DNA of 15,537 bases from an uncultured Porphyromonas sp. GTDB lineage: Bacteria; Bacteroidota; Bacteroidia; Bacteroidales; Porphyromonadaceae. The DNA is taken from assembly GCF_947254915.1 (NCBI RefSeq), contig NZ_CAMYEZ010000039.1, positions 1 through 15,537 of the forward strand, read 5' to 3'. Below, one piece after another: positions 1 to 6,579 of the stretch. Under the pieces are notes generated by a model, which ran no database searches, was not told where the DNA came from, and was given only the letters and a program-made list of their open reading frames with translations. Both the position numbers and the translations under genes were made by a program. The first letter of the stretch is position 1, and every line of letters starts with the position of its first letter.

Positions 1-7
1 GAGGGAA

Positions 8-50
8 GGAAACGAAAGTAGGTCAGAAAACTTTCGTTTCCCGACCTACT
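8..50. repeat. Two interleaved inverted repeats at the left edge
   Basis: A perfect 12-base inverted repeat has arms at 8-19 (GGAAACGAAAGT) and 30-41 (ACTTTCGTTTCC). A second one, 8 bases, has arms at 17-24 (AGTAGGTC) and 43-50 (GACCTACT). The arms alternate (A, B, A', B') and A and B share three bases, so the two stems compete or could form a pseudoknot-like fold. The 10-mer GGAAACGAAA also occurs at 15456-15465, at the other end of the window. No gene was found between this element and the terminator at 175; bases 51-174 show nothing recognisable. It may be an intergenic repeat of the genome or part of the adjacent transcription unit. Confidence 0.6.
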
Positions 51-174
51 CGATTATCTTTCCTTAAGCCTACGCTAACCCAACCCAAGTGCGAGATGAG
101 CTATAGATCCATTTCACCGACCAGTTTGACCTTTACCCCAGATTAGAGGTTTGAGGGGGCAGAGCGAGGCGTGC

Positions 175-213
175 AAAAAGAGGGAGTACCACCACTGCTG
201 GTGATACTCCCTC
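175..213 (-). terminator. Rho-independent terminator of the lysine fermentation operon
   Basis: On the minus strand a 15-base stem (arms 199-213 and 180-194) with a CAGC-type tetraloop (195-198) is followed at once by five Ts (175-179). The stem has one internal mismatch, C189 against A204. It lies 85 bases beyond the hbd stop codon and in the right orientation to end the 15-gene unit. The 3' untranslated stretch between it and hbd (214-298) also has a loose 7-base inverted repeat (GGCTCTA at 230-236, TAGAGCC at 275-281). Confidence 0.85.
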
Positions 214-298
214 ATTGATGCAGGTGTGTGGCTCTAGTGCTTAGCTATAGCGTTTAGCTTTGGACTTGAAGCGATAGAGCCGACCTCTAGGGGGACGG

Positions 299-1147
299 CT
301 ACTTCTTGGAGTAGTCGTAGAAGCCTTTGCCACTCTTGCGTCCGAGCTGTCCGGCACGAACCATCTTGCGGAGCAAGGGGTGTGGACGGTACTTAGGATC
401 GGCGTACTCGTTGTTGAGCACCTCCATAATAGCTAGACAAACGTCTAGACCGATGAAGTCGCCCAGTGCGAGCGGTCCCATAGGGTGATTAGCGCCGAGC
501 TGCATAGCGGTATCGATCTCCTCGACGGTGGCTACGCCATCGGCATACTCACCGATAGCCTCGTTGATCATCGGGATGAGGATACGGTTGACGACAAAGC
601 CTGGAGCCTCGCTCACTCTGACGGCTGTCTTGCCGAGCTGCTCACAGAGTGTGAGGGTCGTCTGGAGTGTCTGCTCAGAGGTGCACTGACCACTGATGAC
701 CTCAACGAGCTTCATGACAGGTACGGGGTTGAAGAAGTGCATACCGATGACCTGCTCAGGACGCTTGGTGACGCTGGCTAGCTCGGTGATGCTGAGCGAA
801 GAGGTGTTTGTAGCAAAGATTGCTGAGGGCTGGACGAGACCATCGATCTCGCGGAGTATCTCTTTCTTGACCTCCATCTCCTCAGAGATAGCCTCGATGA
901 CGAGATCAGCCTGAGCGATGTCGGCATAGTCTGTCGTGACGGTGATGCGTCCGATGATCTGCTTGAGATCGTCGGCGGTCATCTTGCCCTTCTCGACGAG
1001 GCGGTTGAGCCCTTTGTTCATACGCTGCATAGCACGGTCTAGTGACTCGTTGCTACGTCCTTTCATCGTGACGGCGAGACCCTTCTGCGCCATCGTCTGC
1101 ACGATGCCTGCACCCATGGTGCCATTGCCTAATACGACTATTTTCAT
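299..1147 (-). CDS. hbd: 3-hydroxybutyryl-CoA dehydrogenase
   Basis: The 282-residue product interconverts 3-hydroxybutyryl-CoA and acetoacetyl-CoA in the cytoplasm. The length is the usual one for short bacterial Hbd proteins. An N-terminal Rossmann fold carries G7-x-G9-x-x-G12, and the catalytic set is in place: Ser116 (NTSSLSI), His137 in GMHFFNPVPVMKLVEV, Glu149 twelve residues later, and Asn187 in GFVVNRILIP. The C-terminal helical domain ends with the typical RKSGKGFYDYS. The odd point is the end of the second beta strand: clostridial NAD-type Hbd has an Asp there, while this protein reads MKGRS (28-32), with Gly30 and Arg31, which suggests a preference for NADP(H). It is the last gene of the block, 58 bases after crt, with a hairpin in the gap. 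Hbd is not strictly needed to ferment lysine; it opens a route from acetyl-CoA to butyrate. Confidence 0.95.
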   Translation of the reverse strand: MKIVVLGNGTMGAGIVQTMAQKGLAVTMKGRSNESLDRAMQRMNKGLNRLVEKGKMTADDLKQIIGRITVTTDYADIAQADLVIEAISEEMEVKKEILREIDGLVQPSAIFATNTSSLSITELASVTKRPEQVIGMHFFNPVPVMKLVEVISGQCTSEQTLQTTLTLCEQLGKTAVRVSEAPGFVVNRILIPMINEAIGEYADGVATVEEIDTAMQLGANHPMGPLALGDFIGLDVCLAIMEVLNNEYADPKYRPHPLLRKMVRAGQLGRKSGKGFYDYSKK

Positions 1148-1165
1148 AAAGTGATTGGTTTAAAA

Positions 1166-1198
1166 TAGAGCGTGCCGCAGGGGTGGCGACACGCTCTA
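1166..1198. promoter_or_regulatory. Hairpin between crt and hbd, possible attenuator
   Basis: A 33-base dyad has arms TAGAGCGTG (1166-1174) and CACGCTCTA (1190-1198). A single mismatch (C1175, A1189) and three more pairs (CGC with GCG) follow, leaving a 7-base loop. In the minus-strand transcript the stem is followed directly by UUUU (1165-1162), so it could act as a weak terminator that lowers hbd relative to crt. It closely resembles the hairpin at 5013-5038. Confidence 0.55.
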
Positions 1199-1205
1199 GT
1201 AAGTT

Positions 1206-1985
1206 TTAGAATTGTGGTTTGCGCTTCTCTAAGAAAGCGGACATACCCTCGCGCTGCTCGGGATGTGCGAAGGCGTTGCTAAAGAGATCGTTCTCGATGG
1301 CAATGCCTGTATCTATATCACTCTGCAGCCCCCGATTGATAGCACGCTTGGATATCGCTACGGCGTGTGGCGACTTGCTCGCTATCTCCTCAGCCAGCTC
1401 GGTCACGGTGGACATGAGGGCGTCGGACTCTACGACACGGTTGACCAGTCCTAGAGTGAGCGCCTCGTCTGCCTTGACGACACGTGCGGTGTAGATGAGC
1501 TCCTTGGCGGCGCCTGCCCCGATGAGACGGGGTAGACGCTGTGTGCCACTGAAGCCTGGGGGTATGCCTAGACCGACTTCGGGCTGACCAAACTTAGCCT
1601 TGTCACTGGCGATACGTAGGTCGCACGCTAGGGAAAGCTCGCAGCCACCACCGAGTGCAAAGCCGTTTACCGCAGCTATGACGGGGCAGTAGAGTAGCTC
1701 TACCTTGCGAAAGACACGAGCGCCGTGCTCTCCGAAGGCGAGTGCCTCCTCGGGCGTTAGCTCTACCATCTCAGCGATGTCAGCCCCCGCAACGAAGGAG
1801 CGTCCAGCTCCTGTGATGACGAGGACGCGCAGAGTGCGCTCCTGAGCGATCTGATCGATGACGATCTCTAGCTCACTGAGTACCTGCGTAGATAGTGCAT
1901 TGAGTGCTTCGGGGCGATCAATCGTTAGGGTACCGATCTGCCCATTGGCACTGACACTATAATGTATGGTCTGGAAGTCTGTCAT
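1206..1985 (-). CDS. crt: Enoyl-CoA hydratase / crotonase
   Basis: The 259-residue crotonase-fold protein hydrates crotonyl-CoA to 3-hydroxybutyryl-CoA, reversibly. Seen in the sequence: the oxyanion-hole segment AGADI (66-70) with Ala68, the GFALGGGCELSLACD block (108-122) with Gly113 and first catalytic Glu116, and the second catalytic Glu136 in FGQPEVGLGI. The 20-residue spacing of the two glutamates matches the mitochondrial enzyme, which marks a true hydratase rather than a non-hydratase family member. It follows etfA after 17 bases. Crotonyl-CoA is also the product of Kal in this operon, so Crt and Hbd together form a side branch between crotonyl-CoA and acetoacetyl-CoA, while Bcd takes the main flow. 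Substrate chain length is inferred from the neighbours. Confidence 0.93.
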   Translation of the reverse strand: MTDFQTIHYSVSANGQIGTLTIDRPEALNALSTQVLSELEIVIDQIAQERTLRVLVITGAGRSFVAGADIAEMVELTPEEALAFGEHGARVFRKVELLYCPVIAAVNGFALGGGCELSLACDLRIASDKAKFGQPEVGLGIPPGFSGTQRLPRLIGAGAAKELIYTARVVKADEALTLGLVNRVVESDALMSTVTELAEEIASKSPHAVAISKRAINRGLQSDIDTGIAIENDLFSNAFAHPEQREGMSAFLEKRKPQF

Positions 1986-2002
1986 GGCAGTGTAGGGTGT
2001 TT

Positions 2003-3013
2003 TTACTTCTTGTTAGCTTGAAGCGTCTTGAGACGCTCAGTGAGGACGGGCAGTACCTTGTGCAGGTCGCCTACGATACCGAGGTCGGCTACCTGGAAGA
2101 TGGGAGCAAACTTATCCTTGTTGATGGCAATGATGTACTCCGACTCCTCCATACCAGCGAGGTGCTGGATAGCACCTGAGATACCGCATGCGAAGTAGAT
2201 GTCAGGACGTACGGTTTTACCAGTCTGTCCGACCTGTCTCTCATGTCCGATGATACCCGCATCAACCATAGCACGTGAGGAGGAGACCTCAGCCTTGATG
2301 GTCTGTGCTAGAGCCTTGAGCTTATCAAAGCCACCGTCGGTACCTACACCACGTCCGCCAGATACGAGTACGCTAGCCTCGGTGATGTCGACCATATTCT
2401 TGGTCTCGTGCTTCTTGTTAACGAGACGTACCTTAAAGCGACGCTCGTCAAAGGGTACCTTGACCTCCTCGACCTCGCCAGTGCGTGTCTTGTCGTCAGC
2501 CTTGCGACGCATGACACCTGGGCGTACGGTAGACATCTGAGGTCTATTCTGATCGCAGAGGATGGTTGCCATAAGGTTACCACCGAAAGCGGGACGGGTC
2601 ATCATGAGGTTACGATCCTCACCGATCTCTAGAGACGTACAGTCTGCCGTGAGTCCAGTGCGTAGACGCGCAGAGAGACGAGGAGCAAGGTCACGCCCGA
2701 TGGTGGTAGCACCAAAGAGGACGATCTCAGGCTTGTAAACGGTGATGATATGATAGACTGCCTGTGCGTACTGCTCGGTGAGATAATCTTTGAGATTGGG
2801 GTCATCGACGACTAGTACACGATCAGCACCTGCATGGATGAGCTGGTCTGATAGCCCCTTGACCTGATAGCCACATAGGATGGCTGTGACCTGTTCGTTG
2901 ATCTGATCGGCTAGATCACGAGCCTTGCCGATGAGCTCAAAGGCTACATTCTGGATGACGCCTTCACGTTGCTCAGCGAAGACTAGAATTCCTTTATACT
3001 GTGTCTTATCCAT
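2003..3013 (-). CDS. etfA: Electron transfer flavoprotein, alpha subunit
   Basis: The 336-residue protein is the FAD-carrying alpha subunit of the ETF that serves butyryl-CoA dehydrogenase. The N-terminal half is the alpha/beta ETF domain. The C-terminal FAD domain is unmistakable: SGGRGVGTDGGF (218-229), then VGQTGKTVRPDIYFACGISG (261-280), AIQHLAGM (281-288), and the segment around INKD...APIF...ADLGIVGD (297-316). It starts one base after the etfB stop (TGA-T-ATG), a spacing that points to translational coupling and equal amounts of both subunits. The length fits clostridial-type EtfA without an added ferredoxin domain. The subunit pairs with the product of the upstream etfB in the cytoplasm and passes electrons to or from Bcd. 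Confidence 0.95.
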   Translation of the reverse strand: MDKTQYKGILVFAEQREGVIQNVAFELIGKARDLADQINEQVTAILCGYQVKGLSDQLIHAGADRVLVVDDPNLKDYLTEQYAQAVYHIITVYKPEIVLFGATTIGRDLAPRLSARLRTGLTADCTSLEIGEDRNLMMTRPAFGGNLMATILCDQNRPQMSTVRPGVMRRKADDKTRTGEVEEVKVPFDERRFKVRLVNKKHETKNMVDITEASVLVSGGRGVGTDGGFDKLKALAQTIKAEVSSSRAMVDAGIIGHERQVGQTGKTVRPDIYFACGISGAIQHLAGMEESEYIIAINKDKFAPIFQVADLGIVGDLHKVLPVLTERLKTLQANKK

Positions 3014-3014
3014 A

Positions 3015-3800
3015 TCAGATGATGAATTTCTCTTTAAGTTTCTCGATAATCAAATCAGCAGCCTCCTCAGGAGTCAGATCCTCGTAGAGAGTACCCATAG
3101 CCTTGGCACCCTTGGTGAAGGACTTCTTGACGCGCGTGGGAGAGCCCTTGAGTCCTAGACGCTCCTCCTCAACGGGGAAGCTATCAGCGGTCAGCGTAGT
3201 GATCTCCTTGTCAAAGGCGGTCATGATGTCGGGGACATTCATGTAGCGAGGCTCATAAGCTGATGCTAGGAAGGTGAGCATACAGGGGGTATCGACCTCT
3301 AGGGTCTCGTGTCCCTCCTCGACATTGCGCATGACGGTCAGGGTCTTCTTGCCATCATAGTCTACATGCTCTACGTAGGTGATCTGAGGCAGGTCTAGTT
3401 GCTCAGCGATCTGAGGACCTACCTGAGCTGTATCACCATCGATAGCTTGACGACCTGCTAGGACGATGTCGTAGTCGATCGTCTTGAGTGCCTGAGAAAT
3501 GGTGTAGCTGGTAGCGAGGGTGTCAGCACCTCCGAAGCGGCGGTCGGTGATGAGGTAACCCTTGTCACAACCCATAGCGAAAGCCTCACGAAGGATGGCG
3601 GTAGCCTGGGGCGGTCCCATGGTGATGACGCTCACCTCAGCACCAAACTGATCCTTGAGGAGCAGAGCCTGCTCGAGTGCCCCCTTATCGTCGGGGTTCA
3701 TAATGCTGGGTACGCCATCACGGATCAGAGTGCCCTTGACGGGGTCAAGCTTGATCTCAGTGGTATCGGGTACCTGCTTGATACATACTATAATCTTCAT
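3015..3800 (-). CDS. etfB: Electron transfer flavoprotein, beta subunit
   Basis: The 261-residue beta subunit begins with the clostridial-like MKIIVCIKQVPDTTEIKLDP and carries GTLIRDGVPSIMNPDD (23-38). The nucleotide-binding segment AGRQAIDGDTAQVGPQ lies at 115-130, and the segment LITDRRFGGADTLATS at 83-98. The loop VMRNVEEGHETLEV (156-169) has the Arg and Glu spacing I associate with electron-bifurcating ETFs of butyrate-forming anaerobes, where a second FAD sits in this subunit. Bifurcation (NADH to crotonyl-CoA plus ferredoxin or flavodoxin) is therefore plausible but not shown. It lies 27 bases after bcd and is followed one base later by etfA. Confidence 0.95.
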   Translation of the reverse strand: MKIIVCIKQVPDTTEIKLDPVKGTLIRDGVPSIMNPDDKGALEQALLLKDQFGAEVSVITMGPPQATAILREAFAMGCDKGYLITDRRFGGADTLATSYTISQALKTIDYDIVLAGRQAIDGDTAQVGPQIAEQLDLPQITYVEHVDYDGKKTLTVMRNVEEGHETLEVDTPCMLTFLASAYEPRYMNVPDIMTAFDKEITTLTADSFPVEEERLGLKGSPTRVKKSFTKGAKAMGTLYEDLTPEEAADLIIEKLKEKFII

Positions 3801-3827
3801 ATGTCTAATAAGTGTCCTAAGGGGTCA

Positions 3828-4967
3828 TTACTTGAGTAGGTGCGCTGCGATAACCATACGCTGTACCTCGCTGGTACCCTCGTAGATCTCGGTAATCTTA
3901 GCATCACGCATCATACGCTCTACAGGATACTCACGGGTGTAACCGTAGCCACCGTGGAACTGTACAGCCTTTGTCGTCATATCCATAGCGGTCTCAGCGC
4001 AGAAGAGCTTAGCCTCGGCTGCCTCTAGGTTGTACGAGAGACCATTGTCCTTGCACCAAGCTGCACGACGTACGAGCAGGCTAGCGCAGTCAATGCGAGC
4101 CTTGAGGTCTGCTAGCTGGAACTGCGTGTTCTGGAACTTGGCAATGCTGCGTCCGAACTGCTTGCGCTCCTTCGTATACTTGACAGTCTCATCCATAGCG
4201 CCACGAGCGATACCGAGAGCCTGAGCAGCGATACCGATACGTCCGCCATCGAGGGTGTGCATAGCTACCTTGAAGCCACCGCCTACCTTGCCGAGGAGAC
4301 GATCCTTGGGGATGCGGCAGTTCTCCATAATCAGCTCGCACGTAGCGGAGCCACGGATACCGAGCTTGAGCTCATGCTTACCTACAGAAAAGCCGGGGTC
4401 GTCCTTCTCAACGATAAAGGCTGAGATGCCCTTGTTGCCCTTGCTCTTGTCCGTCATAGCGAAGATGATGTAGACGTGAGCGTACTCAGCATTGGTGATA
4501 AAGATCTTATTACCATTGAGTATGTAACACTCCTCCTCCTCGACAGCAAAGGTCTGCTGTGCGGAAGCATCTGTACCAGCATTGGGCTCCGTGAGACCGA
4601 ATGCTCCGATCCACTCACCAGAGGCTAGTTTAGGTAGATAATGCTGCTTCTGCTCCTCCGTACCAAAGCTCATGATAGGATCACAGCATAGTGATGTGTG
4701 AGCAGAGACGACAACGCCTGTGGTAGCACAGACACGGCTGAGCTCCTCGACAGCCATCGTGTAGATCTGTACGGTAGAGCCTGATCCTCCGTACTCCTTG
4801 GGAATGGGGATACCCATAATGCCCAGCTTGCTCATCTTCTGAACAGTCTCGATGGGAAAGCGCTCCTGCTCATCGATCTCTGCAGCGAGAGGCTTGACCT
4901 CTTTCTCTGCAAACTCTCTGATCATTTGCAAGAATAGCTCCTCTTGTGGGGTCTTACTAAAGTCCAT
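3828..4967 (-). CDS. bcd: Short-chain acyl-CoA (butyryl-CoA) dehydrogenase
   Basis: The 379-residue flavoenzyme reduces crotonyl-CoA to butyryl-CoA, using the ETF encoded next to it. The order is the standard acyl-CoA dehydrogenase one: N-terminal helical domain, middle beta domain with FGLTEPNAGTDAS (143-155), and C-terminal helical domain with QFGRSIAKFQNTQFQLADLK. The catalytic base is Glu363 in EIYEGTSEVQ (360-369), the position used by short- and medium-chain members. The length equals that of well-known bacterial butyryl-CoA dehydrogenases. It is the first gene after the hairpin at 5013-5038 in a 91-base gap downstream of atoA, and leads the bcd-etfB-etfA-crt-hbd part of the operon. The ATG at 4967 fits the family N-terminus (MDFSKTPQEELFLQMIREFA). 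Confidence 0.95.
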   Translation of the reverse strand: MDFSKTPQEELFLQMIREFAEKEVKPLAAEIDEQERFPIETVQKMSKLGIMGIPIPKEYGGSGSTVQIYTMAVEELSRVCATTGVVVSAHTSLCCDPIMSFGTEEQKQHYLPKLASGEWIGAFGLTEPNAGTDASAQQTFAVEEEECYILNGNKIFITNAEYAHVYIIFAMTDKSKGNKGISAFIVEKDDPGFSVGKHELKLGIRGSATCELIMENCRIPKDRLLGKVGGGFKVAMHTLDGGRIGIAAQALGIARGAMDETVKYTKERKQFGRSIAKFQNTQFQLADLKARIDCASLLVRRAAWCKDNGLSYNLEAAEAKLFCAETAMDMTTKAVQFHGGYGYTREYPVERMMRDAKITEIYEGTSEVQRMVIAAHLLK

Positions 4968-5012
4968 AGTTTGAAATATGATTGTCTATAATAGTGTGTT
5001 GTTGCTTGATAA

Positions 5013-5038
5013 GGCCTGTCGCCCGAAGGCGGCAGGCT
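5013..5038. promoter_or_regulatory. Stable UUCG-loop hairpin between atoA and bcd
   Basis: Arms GCCTGTCGCC (5014-5023) and GGCGGCAGGC (5028-5037) form a 10-base stem around a four-base loop. On the minus-strand transcript the loop is UUCG closed by C-G, an exceptionally stable tetraloop, and the one imperfect position is a mismatch (C-A) there and a wobble pair on the plus strand. No U-run follows, so it is more likely an mRNA stability or processing element than a terminator. A smaller dyad, AGTAGT/ACTACT (5044-5049, 5058-5063), lies beside it across the atoA stop. Confidence 0.55.
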
Positions 5039-5058
5039 CTAGAAGTAGTGTCGTAGGA

Positions 5059-5727
5059 CTACTGACGCATGGGCTTGACATCGTCCACGTAGTGTAGCGT
5101 AGCCTCGGTGGCTGCCTCTATCTCCTCACGTGTGACGCCGTCACGGATCTCTGTGACGTAGAGTCCCTGACCCTTGCGCACCTCGATGACGCAGAGCTCG
5201 GTGATGATGAGGTCTACCTGACCAGCTGCTGTCAGTGGCAGAGTACACTTCTTGAGGATCTTGGCCTTGCCCTTTGCAGTGTGAGTCATAGCAAGGATCA
5301 CCTTGCGGGTACCTACGAGCAGATCCATAGCACCACCCATACCGGGAGCGAGCTTGCCAGGGATAATCCAGTTAGCTAGGTCACCAGCCTCATCGACCTG
5401 TAGTGCACCGAGGATGCTTACATCCACGTGACCTCCACGGATGATACCAAAGGAGGTAGCACTATCGAAGGTGGCAGCCTCAGGCACAGCGGTGATAGCA
5501 CCACCACCAGCATTGATCCAGAGGGGATCCTCCTGACCTGCAGCTGGAGCGCTACCCATACCGATCATACCATTCTCAGACTGTAGCATCACATGCACAC
5601 CAGGCTTAAGATAGTTGGGTACCATCGTGGGTAGACCGATGCCGAGGTTGACGACATCGCCATCCTTTAGTTCTAGGGCTACGCGCTTGGCGATAACCTC
5701 TCTGACTTGATTCTTGTCTAGTTCCAT
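5059..5727 (-). CDS. atoA: Butyrate-acetoacetate CoA-transferase, beta subunit
   Basis: The 222-residue beta subunit of a family I CoA-transferase carries the catalytic glutamate, Glu51, in the SENG motif (50-53). Also seen are LGIGLPTMVPNYL (28-40), the glycine loop NAGGGAIT (72-79), and LGALQVDEAGDLANWIIPGK further on, all standard for this subunit. With AtoD it moves CoA from butyryl-CoA to acetoacetate, releasing butyrate and giving acetoacetyl-CoA for thiolysis. Its alpha partner lies about 8.7 kb away at the other end of the kam block, which is unusual because atoD and atoA are normally adjacent. It starts 51 bases after kamE. The exact acyl substrate is inferred from the operon; acetate could also serve. 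Confidence 0.93.
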   Translation of the reverse strand: MELDKNQVREVIAKRVALELKDGDVVNLGIGLPTMVPNYLKPGVHVMLQSENGMIGMGSAPAAGQEDPLWINAGGGAITAVPEAATFDSATSFGIIRGGHVDVSILGALQVDEAGDLANWIIPGKLAPGMGGAMDLLVGTRKVILAMTHTAKGKAKILKKCTLPLTAAGQVDLIITELCVIEVRKGQGLYVTEIRDGVTREEIEAATEATLHYVDDVKPMRQ

Positions 5728-5778
5728 ATCGTATTATACCTTGATTTATATTACTTCTTAGTTATAGCAGGCTGAGTA

Positions 5779-6579
5779 CTACTTGCCTTCGGCAGCCTCT
5801 TTGCGACGAACGATCTCCTGGCAGATGAAGGAAGCTACATCATCGGCAAAGGTGTTGGCTCCAAAACCAGCGTCAAAGCCTAGCTCCTTGGCTAGCTCGT
5901 GCGAGATACGTGGTCCACCACAGATGATGATCATCTTGTCGCGTAAGCCCTCAGCCTCGACAAGCTCGATGAACTCGGTCATGTTCTTGATGTGTACATC
6001 CTTCTGCGTGACAGTCTGCGAGACGAGAAGAGCATCGGCATTCATCTCAATACCCTTGGCAATGAGCTCCTCGTTGGGAACCTGACTACCGAGGTTGTAA
6101 GCGTCGATCATATCGTAGCGCTCCAGACCGTAGTGACCTGCGAAGCCCTTCATATTCATGATTGCATCAATACCGACCGTGTGGGCATCGGTTCCTGTAC
6201 TAGCTCCTAGCACGACCAGCTTACGTCCGATGTGTGTGCGGATGAACTCGTCGGTCTCCTCCATGCCCCAGGTGGTCGACTCGACTTTGGGCACGTAAAT
6301 GTTGGAGTAGTCAACCGTATGGGTGCAACTACCATAACAATTGAAGAAGGTAAAGCCCTTGGTCAACTCCTCAGAGAAGACAACCATCGGGTTTTGTAGT
6401 CCCATCTCCTTAAGTAGGAGCTTAGCAGCCTCCTCGGCCTCAGCCCCTTTAGGTACAGGCAGCGTGAAGCTCAGCTGTACCTTACCATCGTTCATGGTAT
6501 CGCCGTAAGGCTTTACTTGTGAGAGGTCGAGGGTGCGGTCAAAGTCCTTCGCCTCCATTGAATATAGTCCTCCACTCAT
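5779..6579 (-). CDS. kamE: Lysine 5,6-aminomutase, beta (B12-binding) subunit
   Basis: The 266-residue small subunit binds adenosylcobalamin and the PLP lysine, and with KamD converts L-beta-lysine to 3,5-diaminohexanoate. The base-off B12 motif D-x-H-x-x-G is at Asp131, His133 and Gly136 in TGTDAHTVGID, and Lys144 in NMKGF is the expected PLP Schiff-base lysine. Both numbers agree with those I recall for the characterised clostridial enzyme, which supports the ATG at 6579 over the internal Met8. Further parts of the Rossmann-like cobalamin domain are seen in DALLVSQTVTQKD (183-195) and IIICGGPRISHELA (218-231). The start overlaps the kamD stop by four bases (ATGA), so the two subunits are probably made by coupled translation. 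Confidence 0.96.
   Translation of the reverse strand: MSGGLYSMEAKDFDRTLDLSQVKPYGDTMNDGKVQLSFTLPVPKGAEAEEAAKLLLKEMGLQNPMVVFSEELTKGFTFFNCYGSCTHTVDYSNIYVPKVESTTWGMEETDEFIRTHIGRKLVVLGASTGTDAHTVGIDAIMNMKGFAGHYGLERYDMIDAYNLGSQVPNEELIAKGIEMNADALLVSQTVTQKDVHIKNMTEFIELVEAEGLRDKMIIICGGPRISHELAKELGFDAGFGANTFADDVASFICQEIVRRKEAAEGK

Noticed and set aside
2199..2540. 113-codon plus-strand frame opposite etfA
   Set aside because: Ser/Thr/Arg-rich translation typical of an antisense frame; etfA explains the DNA.
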